Notes: generated by a model from the letters alone, not told the origin. A stretch of 64,000 nt of DNA from Nectonema munidae (GCA_030549495.1 JAUIRK010000509.1:1796501-1860500); one strand, 5' to 3'; counted from the first letter of the stretch, positions 1 to 11,863 are shown. Numbers and translations are program-made.

Positions 1-72
1 TAGATTGCTTGTCTCATTCTTTCCATTTACGTATATGAATCAGGGTTCACGCGATTTTAATTGAAATTTTAG

Positions 73-204
73 ATGAAAGTGTTTTATTTTTCGATTGTGC
101 TGATTCTGCTCGTTATATCTACGTTTTCCCAAAAGCATTCCTATCACTTGTATTCAGTGGCCTATTCAGAAAATTACTTTAGTGGGAGCTTTACAAGTTT
201 TTGA
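73..204 (+). CDS. Possible small secreted-peptide reading frame
   Basis: A 43-codon frame starts at the ATG at 73. It begins with a signal-peptide-like run: a Lys at position 2, then a hydrophobic core (Ile-Val-Leu-Ile-Leu-Leu-Val-Ile) and a small/polar stretch ending near Gln20. The ATG follows an acceptor-like TTTTAG. The 3' half of the frame lies in the MITE that begins at 155, so the original reading frame was cut or its end replaced by the insertion. No family is recognised. A chance frame is quite possible. Confidence 0.2.
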   Translation: MKVFYFSIVLILLVISTFSQKHSYHLYSVAYSENYFSGSFTSF

Positions 205-376
205 GGGGCTTTAAAAGGTCATTTGTGTTGCATTTAATTTCTAATATATATCAATTTACAAAAATAACCATTTCAAAGATACTGGAAGAGAAACAAATTT
301 AAAAGATCGATACTTCATTTTAGAGAGGGGGCTATGTCCGAATGCACCCTGCCCGCCCACCTTGAATACGCCACTG
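155..376. mobile_element. Short hAT-like MITE (222 bp)
   Basis: The terminal inverted repeats are CAGTGGCCTATTCA on the left and the complement of CAGTGGCGTATTCA on the right, a hAT-type terminus. The flanking 8-mers CTTGTATT (147-154) and CTTGTGTA (377-384) match at 6 of 8 positions, as expected of an old 8-bp duplication. There is no coding capacity. The element ends 64 bp before the predicted acceptor of the P5C reductase exon. Confidence 0.6.
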
Positions 377-417
377 CTTGTGTATGCATAGTTTTGAAAT
401 CCTAATATCATTACACT

Positions 418-440
418 TTATTGTTTTCTTTTTATCTTAG
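418..440 (+). other. Predicted 3' splice site upstream of P5C reductase
   Basis: A T-rich tract ends in TTTATCTTAG at 440, a strong acceptor. It lies 111 bp before the P5C reductase ATG. This suggests that the coding exon is preceded by an intron in the 5' UTR, with the upstream exon unseen or outside the window. Confidence 0.5.
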
Positions 441-551
441 CATTCTAATTAAATTCAATTAATTTTCGATTCTTATCACATTTTTGATTTATTGTTTAGA
501 ATCAAAAATTTAAGACCTAAAATTAAACAAAGGTCCCTATTTTCTTTACTC

Positions 552-1376
552 ATGAAGGTGGGCTTTATCGGATCGGGAAAAATTGCACAAGCCATGTGTT
601 ACGGCCTAATCAAAGCTGGAGTCTTGTCCACAGATAGCATCATGTCTAGTGCTCCAAACACTTCCTTTGATTCAATTTCTTTGAAACAAATTTCACTTTT
701 CAACATTAAAACTAGCCATTCAAATAAAGATGTCCTAAATTTTGCCGATGTTATCTTCCTTGCCGTCAAACCTGATGTCGTATTTCCTATTTTATCCGAG
801 ATGAAAAGTAATTCACTGACGAATAAATTAATTGTCTCGTTGGCTCTGGGCATAAATTTAAGTCGTTTGGAAAGTTCCTTACCTGAAAAGTGTCGTGTTA
901 TTCGCGTTATGCCGAACACGCCCATGCTGGTTCAATCCGGAACCTGCATTTATTGTGTCGGATCACATGCAAATGCGTCAGACGTGCACACGTTAACGAA
1001 TCTTCTGTCACCCATTGCACATTGCGAAGAAATAAAAGAAGATTTAATGGATTGTGCAACGTCCTTAACAGGTAGTGGACCAGCGTATATTTATATGATT
1101 ATAGAGTCCTTGGCGGATGGAGCCGTTAAGATGGGTATGCCCCGAAATAAAGCATACCGGCTAGCGTCTAGTATGGTTGAGGGTGCGGCGAAGATGGTTC
1201 TGAATTCGGGCAAGCACCCCGGTGAACTGAAGGATGACGTTTGCTCTCCCGGAGGCTGCACAATCGAGGGCATTTATTCGCTGGAGCGGTCAAATGTTCG
1301 CAGTTCTTTCATGTCTGCCATCGAAAAAGCCTGTAAAAAGTGTGAAGAAATCAATCTGAATAAAAATAACAATTAA
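552..1376 (+). CDS. P5cr: Pyrroline-5-carboxylate reductase
   Basis: This enzyme catalyses the last step of proline synthesis, NAD(P)H-dependent reduction of 1-pyrroline-5-carboxylate to L-proline. The protein has 274 residues, the usual family length. It opens with a Rossmann dinucleotide motif (GFIGSGKIA, residues 4-12). It then has the conserved MPNTP (120-124), the SLTGSGPAY segment (about 171-179) and the C-terminal DDVCSPGGCTIEG signature (about 228-240) of the dimerisation/active-site helices. The ATG at 552 is chosen because it places the Rossmann strand at the N-terminus as in the family. The frame stays open upstream to 492, but only through a weak non-ATG start. The SAPN and TSHSN region resembles the PYCR3 subgroup more than mitochondrial PYCR1/2, and no transit peptide is visible, so a cytosolic enzyme is likely (inference). 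The coding region is intact in one exon. Confidence 0.95.
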   Translation: MKVGFIGSGKIAQAMCYGLIKAGVLSTDSIMSSAPNTSFDSISLKQISLFNIKTSHSNKDVLNFADVIFLAVKPDVVFPILSEMKSNSLTNKLIVSLALGINLSRLESSLPEKCRVIRVMPNTPMLVQSGTCIYCVGSHANASDVHTLTNLLSPIAHCEEIKEDLMDCATSLTGSGPAYIYMIIESLADGAVKMGMPRNKAYRLASSMVEGAAKMVLNSGKHPGELKDDVCSPGGCTIEGIYSLERSNVRSSFMSAIEKACKKCEEINLNKNNN

Positions 1377-1442
1377 AAAAACTTGAGATTCCATATACCT
1401 CACTTTCATTTAATAGCATGTTAAATTGTTATTAAAGGTACT

Positions 1443-1448
1443 AATAAA
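1443..1448 (+). terminator. Poly(A) signal AATAAA of P5cr
   Basis: A canonical AATAAA lies 67 bp past the P5cr stop codon. The cleavage site cannot be seen. Confidence 0.5.
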
Positions 1449-2810
1449 AATTCTATGTATATTCGTTTGTTAATATTTGAGTATAATACAAAAATCTAAT
1501 CTCAAAGGAGCTTTGAGTCTTGTCATATATGGAACATTAGCATTTTTTTTAACGAATGAAAGGCCTCTAGAAATTGTATAAGAAATGTGTCATCTTGGAG
1601 GCAGGTCAATTCAATCCGCCTTTAAATATATTGATAGTAATATTGCCTTGAGCCGTTATCTTGTAGATCTACTGTCAAAATTATTCACGCCCCTTAAGAC
1701 ATTGATAAATAAACTTCCATAGAGTTTGTGTCACATATACTAAAGTGTTGAACTTTTAAATTTAAGTCTGGTGGAATTCCTATATATTAGTTTTCCAGCA
1801 AGTTATGTAAAGTTTATGTTGGTTTTTTTCCAAACTACTGTATATCTTATTTCCAGTTTTGTCGGTAATAATAGTAATTTCTTAGCAGGTAAACATTCTT
1901 TAAAGTCACTTATAGAGGAAGTTACAAATTATAAATTATATTTTGAATATGATATCTAAATCATTCATAATAGGATTATATAATCCTAAAAACGGGTAAA
2001 TGTTATTTATTCAGAAAAAATGAAGAAGTTTTTATTTATGTACTATTATAAACTATAATGTAGCATTAGATGTTACATTTAAAATAGTTTAAATTTAAAG
2101 ATTGATTCTTTATTTGACCTCGAAAAACAAGCATTTTCTACTGCATTCTGCGAATCTCGTTCTAACTCTGCATTCGAAAGTTTTTCCGTTTTTTTCTTCT
2201 GCACCGTTGGCATCACTTTCATTCGCTTCACACTCAATCATATCTGATTTTTTTGTTTATTCAGGTTTATTTTGAAAATAAATGTATTCCTAACTGTTAG
2301 ATTAAGAATGAATTCATAGACACTTTCTATAGTGCCCTTAGTTTTTTGAAAAACGCAAAATAAATATGTTTTTCATTTTAGTCTAACGTTGTGTTTTTGC
2401 AACTCACAAAAAAAGGCTGAAACAATCTATGAGTAGAATCTTTTTTGGGGAGAAATTTTAAAGCAAATATTTTGGAAAAATATAGATAAAAGCTTAGATA
2501 AAAAGTTTATAGAGAATAATTTGATTTTTTTTTCAAAACTACAAATAAAACAATATTTTAATAAATTATGTTCAAGAAAATAGATCAAAAAGTTTGGGTT
2601 GCAATATAAAGGAGTACGATTTAGGACATTTTAAAAACTAACTAGTGAGTCAGGATTTATATAACGTGTTTCTAAAGCAATTTTACATAATTTTAAGTTG
2701 GAGATTTAGCTATTTGAAACAGAAAAGTTGGTGTTGCCTAATTATATATTTTTAATGTCAAAGTCGCACAATTATAAATAGGTGGAGTCATCAGTTTTAA
2801 AAAAAAAGTA
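1449..2810. other. AT-rich intergenic sequence
   Basis: No gene or recognisable element is seen. A 43-codon minus-strand frame (2110-2241) ends in a stop overlapping AATAAA, but it is too short to call. Confidence 0.6.
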
Positions 2811-3412
2811 CAGTGATGCTTTCCTAATCCGACAATTTAATATATCCGACTCTTTTTTGTAAATAATAAGGTGCATTGACTATTTTGTATTTCTTAATTT
2901 ATTAATCCGACAAATTTTGATTCCGACTACCACATACTTTTTTAATTCCATGTATATACGACTAACCTACATAGATGACTTTTTAATCGGACTTTTCAAA
3001 ATTCTTTAGATTTAATATTATGGATTATAATTATTTAAATTATTATTACAACAAGAAATTTAACAAATGAAGAAATTGTTGCCCCAGCCGAAGAAAGAAA
3101 CGGTTGTAGTTCTTTTAATATTGGAAATGATGAATGAAACTCTGATGCAGAGCCTCCGACATCCATTAAAGAAATGTGGTCTTATTTAAGTGGAGCAATA
3201 GAAAATGAAGATTTCTCCCAATTTTTAGACGTTTTATCTTTAATTTTAAATCAAGTGAATAAAAAAAGTATAGAGAAGTTTTTAGTATAAATTTCAATAA
3301 AATTTTCAATTGTTTAAAATTTCTTTTTGTTTTGAAATTTTGAATGTAAAATTTTTTAATCTGACTTCACTAATGCTGTAAGCATAGATGTAGGATTAAC
3401 CAATCATCACTG
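2811..3412. mobile_element. Deleted pogo/Tigger-like element (602 bp)
   Basis: The termini are CAGTGATG on the left and CATCACTG on the right, flanked by TA on both sides (2809-2810, 3413-3414), as for Tc1/mariner-pogo elements. The inverted repeats continue in diverged form (CCTAATCCGAC against the complement of GTAGGATTAACC). An interior frame near 3068-3285 reads like the acidic C-terminal tail of a pogo transposase, with EEIVAPAEE and then a helical tail ending FLV and a stop. The catalytic part is deleted. Confidence 0.65.
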
Positions 3413-3554
3413 TATACTTCTTTTGATCAACTAAGTACGGATAAATGAGAGAATTCCAAATGACTGAAAAAGAAGCTTGCTTGTACACATATATAAAAAG
3501 AAGAGAGATAATTTGGAATGCAGTAGCTACCGATGCATACAGCTGTTGGAGCAC

Positions 3555-4330
3555 TCATTCAAACTTTTTTAAAGAATAGTGGAGAAACAAATGAGTAGAA
3601 TAGTGAATATAGATCCCATACAATTTGTTTTTATGCAACGAAAAATTGCAGTGGATGCGATAGTTATTGCTAGACAACTTATAGAAAAGAAGTTAGAAGG
3701 AGATATGTCAGTATATTGTGTTTTTGTAGAACTTAAAAAGGCCCATGATCATGCTCCCAGTGAACTAGTCTACGCTTGCTTGAAAAAAAAGGTTACAGAA
3801 AAAATAGTCAGAATAGTAGTCAAAATGTATAAAGTTAAAGTGCGGTTAGAAAGACAAATTGTCTCTCCATAGAATTTGGGGTTAAAGTTCGTTTGCATCA
3901 GGGTTCAGCTCACTTTTGTTTGCTATCGTCATTGATGTCATATCTGAATAACTTAGAGCAGAACTATGGGAATTACTTTTTGCCGATGACTTGGAAAATT
4001 CTGGCTGAGAGTAAAAAAAAACTGCAGAACAAAATATTTTTATGACAAACATGTTTGGAAAAAGTAGGATTAAAAATGAATTCTGAAAAAACAGAAACGA
4101 TCGTGTAGCAGAAGTAAAAAAGAAAAACTAAAAATCATGGATCGTCAGACAAAGAATTCAATCAAGTGGGTAGTTTTAAATACATTGGGTCATTGATTTC
4201 AGAAAGTGGAAGCTACGAAAAAGATGTACATACAAGGATAGATGCTAGCTGGATGAAGTGGATAGAAGTTAGCAATCATGTACGATAAGGAACATGTGTT
4301 AATCTTTCTTCTCATAGTTATGCGCTAAGA
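3555..4330 (+). mobile_element. RTE-like LINE fragment (reverse transcriptase)
   Basis: The open part (3579-3872) carries reverse transcriptase motif A in worn form (VFVELKKAHD, where the family has VDLEKAFD), preceded by the QFVFMQRK segment. Beyond it, in shifting frames, follow a VHQGS-like motif B, an FADDL motif C near 3976 and the FKYIGSLISESGSYEKD segment near 4167-4215. The last two are typical of endonuclease/reverse-transcriptase proteins of RTE-like LINEs. It is truncated at both ends and has several stops and frameshifts. The same clade appears at 28.6 and 35.8-37.9 kb. Confidence 0.75.
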
Positions 4331-4699
4331 TCAATAACAAGGGTGATACCAGTGGAATGCAATTCTTCTTCGCACATTGTCGGTATGAATATACCGAAAT
4401 TAAGAAATCATAAAAGTGCTATTTCTAAACTGGAAATTTTTCAAAATAAAAAGGCTAAGATCACTCAGCACAATTTTTACTTTCGATTGCCATTTTTCAC
4501 TTCAAAAATAGTCTTGATTTTTCTCTACACTGTTTCATAAAAAGAAAGGAAAACCTATGTTAAAAAAGATAGGAAAATCCCATGTTAAAAAGTGGTACCA
4601 CAATATATACCATTTTTACTTCTAAATTGTTTTTTTCGTTCGAAATTGTCTCCATTCTAATTTGTCCATTTTCAATTATAATGTGCCTACCCTATTAGT

Positions 4700-6365
4700 G
4701 CTGGGGGAGGCGTTTAAAATTAATTGTATAAAATTGGCTTAATGATATCCCTTCAAATTTCATGACTTTTCTTAAAATCGCTAGATTTTGATATCATTTT
4801 TATGTTAGTTAAATCACCCGTTCATGTCCAAAACTGTCAATCAAAAATTAAAATTTTTCAACAAAATTTTGACATTATCTGTAGTTAACCTTATAACTTA
4901 GAGACAGTTTTGAAGGCATAAAAATTTATATATTTAATTTTTTCAATAATCATGGCAACTTTTTAGAAAATTTAAATCAAAATTTTGATTAATCAGAAAA
5001 ATATTGCTTCAAATTTTACATAAAATATATGTTTTTTTTTACTAAATTGGCCATGCTGGTTTCATTTCTGGATTCAGTTTTACATTTTGGATTTGAAAAT
5101 ACCTATAAGTGTTAATCAAATTTGCGGTTTACTTCTAAAAATTAACACTAAAAACATTCCTTCAAATTTTACATAAAATACAACGATAAAGTAAAGGTAA
5201 TTTATTGGGCACAACGTTAAAGGATTATAAATTTTGGCTAACAATCAGCTTTTTCAAATAAAAAACCACAATCCTCAGAGCGAGGAGAGTTCTTGTTGTA
5301 GTAAACAGTGATATGTGTACCAATGAGTATGAGTCACTTATAATAGTATAGTTGGTGTGTGTGTGTGCAAGTATGTATGAATTATACATGTGACACTTAC
5401 TCTTCTTTTACGAGATGTAGTCTTTTACAATAGAATTATTCTTATCCGATTCTATACGAAAAAGCTTTTATGTTTAAAAATTTATGATCCTTTAACGTTG
5501 TGCCCAATAAATTACCTTTACTTTATCGTTGTACTTACCTTCACCAATTTGATGGGGCACCTTCAGCACCAAATTTATATCTTACATAAAATACGTGTGT
5601 TATACTAAATCGACCAAGCTGGTTTAATTTCTGTACTCATTTTTTACATTTAGGATTTGAAAATACCTATAAGTGTTCATCAAATTTGTGGTTTACTTCT
5701 AAGAATTGTTTCCAAAACTTTCTTTCAAATTTTACAATGAAATAAATGTGTTAATACCAAATCGATCATACTGTTTTCATTTTTGAAATGATTTTTCACA
5801 TTTAAAGGTCTTAAAATATCAATCAATGTCAATCAAATTTGTAGTTTGATTCTAAAAACTATCTCCAAAAATATTCTCTTTAATTTTACATGAAATATAT
5901 GTTTTGATACCAAATCAACCATGCTGGTTTTATTTCTGAATTTGCATTTAGAGGTTATAAAATATCTGTCAGTGTCAATCAAATTTGCGGTTTACTTCTA
6001 AAAATTGGCTCCAAAAAAATTCATTCAAATTTTACAATGAAAAATATGTTTTTATACTAAACGATCATGATGTTTTCATTTTTTAACTAATTTTTCAGAG
6101 GCCTTAAAATATCTGTCAATGTCAACCAAATTTTTTGATTACTTTTAAAAACAATTTTCAAAAATATTCTCTCTAATTTACATTAAATGTTTTTATAAAA
6201 AATCAACCAGGCTATTTTTACTTCTGAAATTAGTTTGTGAATTTAGAGGTTTTAAAATATATGAAAGTGTCAATCAAATATTCGATTTACGTCTAATGTC
6301 TACAGAAATATTTTTGAAATTTAAATAAAATATCTGTTTTTATCCCAAATGGAAGATGCTTCATA
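4700..6365 (+). repeat. Interspersed repeat with an array of ~150 bp units
   Basis: About seven diverged copies of a unit are marked by the anchor CCATGCTGGTTT and its variants near 5050, 5610, 5768, 5928, 6069, 6208 and 6350. Each copy also has a segment like CAATCAAATTTGCGGTTTAC and a segment like CAAATTTTACATAAAATA. Unit length is about 145-160 bp. A unique head (4700-5000) precedes the array. The head plus one unit occurs inverted at 23755-24240, and single units flank the Merlin element at 55.0 and 58.7 kb. It is therefore a mobile repeat with an internal array, not a fixed satellite. A Helitron-like non-autonomous element is one possibility, unproven. Confidence 0.7.
5181..5531. mobile_element. 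MITE with long inverted repeats (351 bp)
   Basis: The left arm begins CAACGATAAAGTAAAGGTAA and is matched on the other strand from 5531 inward for about 45 bp with hardly a mismatch, then in weaker form. TA flanks both ends. A further 50 bp (5532-5581) separates the right arm from a second copy of TTACATAAAATAC, which also stands just before the left arm (5169-5181). Either the insertion spans 5182-5581 with a 13-bp duplication, or the second copy is simply part of the next repeat unit. Confidence 0.75.
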
Positions 6366-6673
6366 TGACTTTACATTTCATTCACTGAAGATACTTCAAC
6401 ACGATGGAATTTGTTTCCCTTAAAAGATCTTTGAATTGCTGCTTTGTATTATTTAAATTTTATATCCATCTAATATTATAATAAATCCTAAGGATCTACC
6501 CTGCGTCCATCCTGTTTTTATTTATAAATAAATAAATAAGTCAGACGAAGTGTGAAAGGCATGTGTATATATATTTGAAATTTGCTATTGGATTGGTGAA
6601 ACTGAATAAGAAAAACCTCAAAACAGAAATCACCATTAGGTAATAAAAAAATTTCATGAGAGATGTTTTTATG
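6366..6673. other. Unassigned sequence between the repeat array and the LINE
   Basis: AT-rich, with a short (AAAT)n run at 6526-6539. Nothing else is recognised. Confidence 0.5.
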
Positions 6674-6883
6674 TATATAAAAACCAAGGTAGGTAGGTAT
6701 GGAGATTTCAAAGCACTTTCCAGCTGGAGCTGATATGCTTGCAAGTCTGCTGGAAATTAGTCTTCAAAGTGTGAGTTTAGTCTTTGTGGGTCTTTCTGAA
6801 ATAGAAAAGAAAATTTGGAAGATTTTCATGGCTGTCGACATTAGACTGTTTTGTAGAATGTATGGGTTAGTGATGATAATGGC

Positions 6884-8640
6884 TTATTGTGATTGGATAT
6901 TTGGGGGAGGATTGAGTGTTTGGTTTACAGAGAGTATTGGTTCGATTGTGGTTATGAGAAGAGAGAGATGTTTGATGAGTAATGGGTGTTGTAGAAATTC
7001 ATGTAGAGAGGATGGAAAATCTTTAAAAAAGTGGCGGCTTTTTTCAAGGAATTGGTGTCGGTGAGAATGAAAAATTGAACAATAAAGGAGAATATGTATA
7101 GGTGTTTCAATGTACGGACAGCTAAAACGACAGAAAGGGTTTGAGTGAAGTTTGAATTTGAAGAAGTATGCATTACAAGGGCAATGGGATGAGAGCCAGC
7201 GAATGATGTTCCGAGGGAGTGAGTGAAAGTGTTTGTTTAAAATGAGTTGTGATAATGGCATAGATGTCGGAAGTGATGTGATGGTTGAGTCAATAGATTG
7301 TTGCCACTGCAGTAGTGTAGAGTTAGTTATTGTGTTTGTAAATGTGGAGATGGGTAGAGAAAATAGGGGTAGGATCTGTAAATCGGAGATTTTTGATTTT
7401 GCAACGTAATCAACAAGGTATTTTTCGAAACAGCTGTAATGAGCTGGGCCCCAGACGATTTTTAATTCAAAGTGATTAGATAGGTGAATAAGTTTGCTTG
7501 CTAAACTATAAGTTGAGTGTGAGGTTTTATTTTCAAGTTTTAGGTCATTTATTAAATTTTGCGAGTCTGAAAAAAGTGTGCGTGAATTTCTCTTTCGTGT
7601 GCAGTGATTTCTGGACCTAGATTTGTGTGTTAGATAAGTAATGGGTTTTTTGTGTTTTGTAGGAAGAATGCGCATGCAGCTGAAGAGCGATGTTGTGATT
7701 TGGAACCGTCAGTGAAAATTGAAAGCTAGCTGATAGTATTTGTTATACGTTGGTGAGCTATAGAGTTTAGGGCAAGATATCTATGGTGACAGATGTTAGT
7801 TGTGTAAGGAGGAGACGAAGAAGGGTGGATGAGCTCGATTGGGTGATTTAATGGTAGCACTTGATAAGATGTTTGGGCAAACTGAATTAATAAGGAATTG
7901 TAGTACTGCAGTGATTGGGATGTTTGGGTTGTTTATAGGTTGGTGAAAGAATGTTGTGGGGGTTTAGTGCAGAAAGTTATTAGGTAAGCGTTTTCTTTAG
8001 ATTGAGATGGAGGGGTAGCGTGTTAGTGAATAATTCAAATTTTGTATTTGGTGTAGTGTGATAGGCATTGGTGATAGAAAGGAGACACAGGCGATGAATT
8101 TTATTAAGATGAGTAAGGGATGACTGATGTTTCAACTCTGAGCCCCATGAAAGAATTCCATATTTGAGGACAGGGAAAATGAGACTTTTATAAATGAACT
8201 TTGTGATTTTTGGAGAAGGTCACCATTTGTAAGAAATTGCGTTTTTAAGAGAGAAAAGAGTTTTGACTAATTTTTTTAAGGTGCTTTTGAAATGAGTAGA
8301 GAATTTTAAGTTAGGTTGGAAAGTGAGCCCAAGATATTTTACTTGGTTCTGTGGATCTAATTTGTTTGTTGTCTTAAGTTGCAAGGGTAAAGGTTTAATT
8401 CTTTTGCATGTGAAATGAATTAAGTAGAATTTATTAGGGTTAAAGGAAATTTTGTATTTTTGCGCTTTGAATTGGATTTGTTTTAGTATGGAAAGAGATT
8501 GTTTAAGGTTTTCGTTTTGCTCAGAACTACAAAAAGAGAAAAGAAGGTCATCAGAATATCCCTGAGAAAAGTTAGAGTTGTTATTGATAAAAGCTAGAAG
8601 GGGGTTGATGAGTATTAACCAAAGTAGATCAGATAAGCTG
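6884..8640 (-). pseudogene. Family A LINE: RT C-terminus, RNase H, zinc knuckle
   Basis: The intact 263-residue stretch (6884-7675) holds RNase H motifs, FSDSQ (residues 35-39) and IVWGPAHYS (73-81), and then a C-C-H-C knuckle (C182, C186, H194, C199). The 5' part (7680-8640) is RT, readable but interrupted, including a motif B remnant (SDLLWLILINPLL) and YSDD. This order, with RNase H after RT, is that of I/R1-type LINEs. A sister copy closes the window at 63.6-64 kb and a worn one lies at 59.7-60.8 kb. It cannot act on its own, because the endonuclease and half of the RT are absent. Confidence 0.85.
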
Positions 8641-8650
8641 CTACCTACCT
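8641..8650. repeat. Target-site duplication of LINE B (left)
   Basis: CTACCTACCT occurs here and again at 12960-12969, exactly bordering the inserted LINE. Confidence 0.8.
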
Positions 8651-8939
8651 AGAAGAAGAAGAAGAAGAAGAAATTTTTATTATTAGAAAACAAAATATGA
8701 AAAACTATTGATAATAAAAAATAAAAAAATCACAACATATGGCCCATCACCACAAGAGAAGAAAAAGGAAGGAAAGGCACTTCATCGTGATTTCAATAAC
8801 TCATGCGAGATGGACATATCAATACGGTGAAGAATAAAAAGATACAGAGAAATAAAAATTAAAAAAAATATATGTAAACAATAGTGTATTATATATATAT
8901 ATATTTATTTGTTTATATTTATTTGAATATAAAACATAA

Positions 8940-11863
8940 ATTTGTGAAATGTGATTGTATTAGGAACACCTTCAAGTAAAAAACAAAGCTTGCGAAGAAG
9001 TTTTGAATCCTTTACACGATTTTGCAGTTCAAGCTTGGGAAGAAAGAAATTCACAAGGAAAAACGTCTAAGAAGTAGTGAACGAAAGAGAGATTTTTCAC
9101 TGACTTCAGGAATATGGAAGAGAAGGTTGGAGCGAGTGAAGTAGCCATGTGTGGAATTGTTTTGTATGAACAGAGAATTTAGAAATCCATTTTGGTAACA
9201 CGATTTATAAAAAAAATTTTAATGAGATAAAACATTGATATCAAAAATACTAATACTGGAAAGATAGTCATTCGTATTATTAAAACTGTTAATAAACTGC
9301 AAGAATTTACTTTCGTATAAATGTAATTTTCTTAACATCGTTAAACAAGAAGAGCCCCATATAAGATTGCAATACAGGAAGTGTGGATATATGAACGCAT
9401 AGTAAAGTAGTTTTTTACATAGGAAAGTGAGACAATTATCTATTTTACGAAAAGTCCCAAGAAGTCGAGACACTTTTAAATGTAACGAAGAAATATGCTT
9501 ATACCATGAAAGATGGCTAGTTAAAGTTACTCCTAAAAAAGTAAAACAATCTACCCTACTTAATTTAAATCCTTCGAGTGTTATATTGAAATTTATGTCA
9601 AGTGATCTTTTAGAGAAAATCATATAGACACATTTTCTCAAATTGAGGGAAAGCATGTTATGATGACACCAATTACAAATTGATTTTAAAGAAGAGTTAC
9701 TAATAATAGAAACTGTTGAAATATCATTAAAATTTAAAGACATGACCGCATCATCAGCATACATAATTAAGGAAGCGCGATTATCTAGAACAAAGAAGAT
9801 ATCATTAATAAACAGAAGGAAAAGTAGGGGTCCGAGGATTGACCCTTGAGGGACTCCTTTTTCCACAAACTTGACCTCTGATTTTCCATTGAGAGAAACA
9901 AAAAACGTTTGTTTATATAAAAAACTATTAAGCCATTTTAAAAGAGGGCCGCGTATACCTAATTTAAACAATTTATTGCTGAGCAATTGATGATTAACGT
10001 TATCAAAAGCTTTAGCTAAATCAAGAAATACAACCAAACTAAACTTTTTAGCATAAAAATGACTAGAAATGGAGGTAAGTAGAGATAAAACAGCATCTTC
10101 AGTTGATTTATATTTCTGAAAACCGAATTGATTCGGATTGATAACTCTATGCTTGTCTAAAAAAGATATAACTCTACTTAAAATGTTTTTTTCGAATATC
10201 TTGGAGAAGTTGGACAAAATTGAAATCGGTCGATAACTATCCAATGAATTAGCAGGCTATCCATTCTTCAAAACAGGAATAATGCGCGCTAATTTAAGAT
10301 CTTGAGGAAATTCTCCCATTGCAATCGATAAGTTAAATATGTGAGAAAGAGCAAAATGAATACTAGGAAGAATATCTATTATATGGCAAATAGTCAACTC
10401 ATCATCACCACATGACCTTTTATTTGATAAAGAAGCTATTGTAGTCACTATATCGTTATAGTTAATTTCATGCAAATATAAAGTAGATGAATTAAGTATG
10501 ATAGTCTTATCGATGAAGTTATAAGAAGAAGTGTTGATATTAATCTCAGAAGTAATGGCAAAATGATTAGCAAATTCATCACTACTGAAAAGAGCATTAA
10601 ACGAATTTTTATTATAGGGTTTTAAAATCTTATTTAATTTGTTCCATATAGTATTTTTTTACAAGAAGAAAAATAGTTATAGTAATATGCCGATTTAGCC
10701 CTTAAAATTTCAATCTTATACTGCTTCAAAACATTTTTATATTTAGCACAGTTCAAAGGACTAGGATTCCTAACCCTTACCCTATAATATTTGACTTTCA
10801 ATTTCCTAAGAGAATTTAGAAATGGGAAATACCATGGTTTACTGTCATTTTTCACTTTGAACTTTACAAATGGGAAACTAAGAGTGAATGATTTCTTCAA
10901 GAGATCGATGAAAATATTGTATGCATTATTCGGATTTTTAGCTTCAAAAACTGGCTCAAAATTGATTTGTGCTACACTGGAAATAAAAGATAAGCGCTGT
11001 TTAAGGCCAAAACTTTTTTTGAATGCGTAAAAAGACTTAGTTGGATTCTTAAAGAAATCATCAATGAAAATACAATTGGGGAAATGGTCAGAGATATTAC
11101 TGATAACATTATAAGAGTAATATGGTAAGTTAAAATTTATAAAAATGTTGTCAATTAATGAACAGGAAGAGGAGGTAAGACGAGTACCTTTAGTTATGGT
11201 AGGGAAAAAGCCAAACTGATGAAAAATATTGATAAAATCCAAGTTATCTGAATTTTTATCAAAATCAAACAAATTGATGTTAAAATCCCCGCAAATAATT
11301 GAAAATTTAGAGAAAGATTGTTTATTAAAAATACTTGATAAATAGTTGTTGAATATAGAAATATCGGTGTTAGGAGGTCTGTATACAGACAATAAGTTGA
11401 GAAGTTTATCTTCCATTTGAAAACTAAGTAATAAGGAATCAAAAAAATTATTTGAACAAGACAGGTTTTTGATGGAGACTAAGTTAAAAGTGGCTAAGAA
11501 AAAGACACCTACACCACGTCCACGTTTCTTTCTCTCATGAAAATAAAATTTATAACCAGGAAGTTCAAAAGATTGAGAGCCCAATTGCCATATTTCACTT
11601 AGAACAATAAAGTGAAATTTAAACTCGGAAGAACTAATAAAATTGAAAAAGGAATCAAAGTTGGACTTTAGACTACGAATATTAAAATGCATCAGTTTCA
11701 GGTTTTTAAAGGAGATTTCAAAGTTACAGGAAAGAAAATCTTTTTGATGAATATTTTGTGTGGATGCCCTAGATTCAGCTTCAAAATTATCAAAAAAGTT
11801 TGTATCATGTAAATCAAGAGGCAAAAAAGTTAAATCTTTACTAAGATTCTTCAAATCAATCAT
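8940..11863 (-). pseudogene. LINE B ORF2: APE endonuclease and reverse transcriptase
   Basis: The endonuclease (10634-11863) shows HFNIRSL, LSEIW (catalytic Glu), CGDFNINL, LIDNIF and SNISDHFP (catalytic His). The frame shifts at a T7 run near 10660 (plus strand) and continues through the linker (10257-10475). After one in-frame TAG it runs on through the RT (9219-10244), with motif A FLDLAKAFDNVNH, motif B GVPQGSILGPLLFLLFINDI and motif C MYADD. A final frame change at an A8 run near 9215 leads to a C-terminal part with HGYFTRSN (about 9130), typical of Jockey/CR1-like proteins. All catalytic residues seen are intact. Confidence 0.9.

Noticed and set aside
2110-2241. 43-codon minus-strand frame overlapping AATAAA
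   Set aside because: It is too short, has no recognised family, and the preceding AG lacks a pyrimidine tract.
6680-6695. AGGT/TACC runs as telomere-like repeats
   Set aside because: The period is four, not the five of TTAGG, and the runs are explained by LINE ends and a target duplication.
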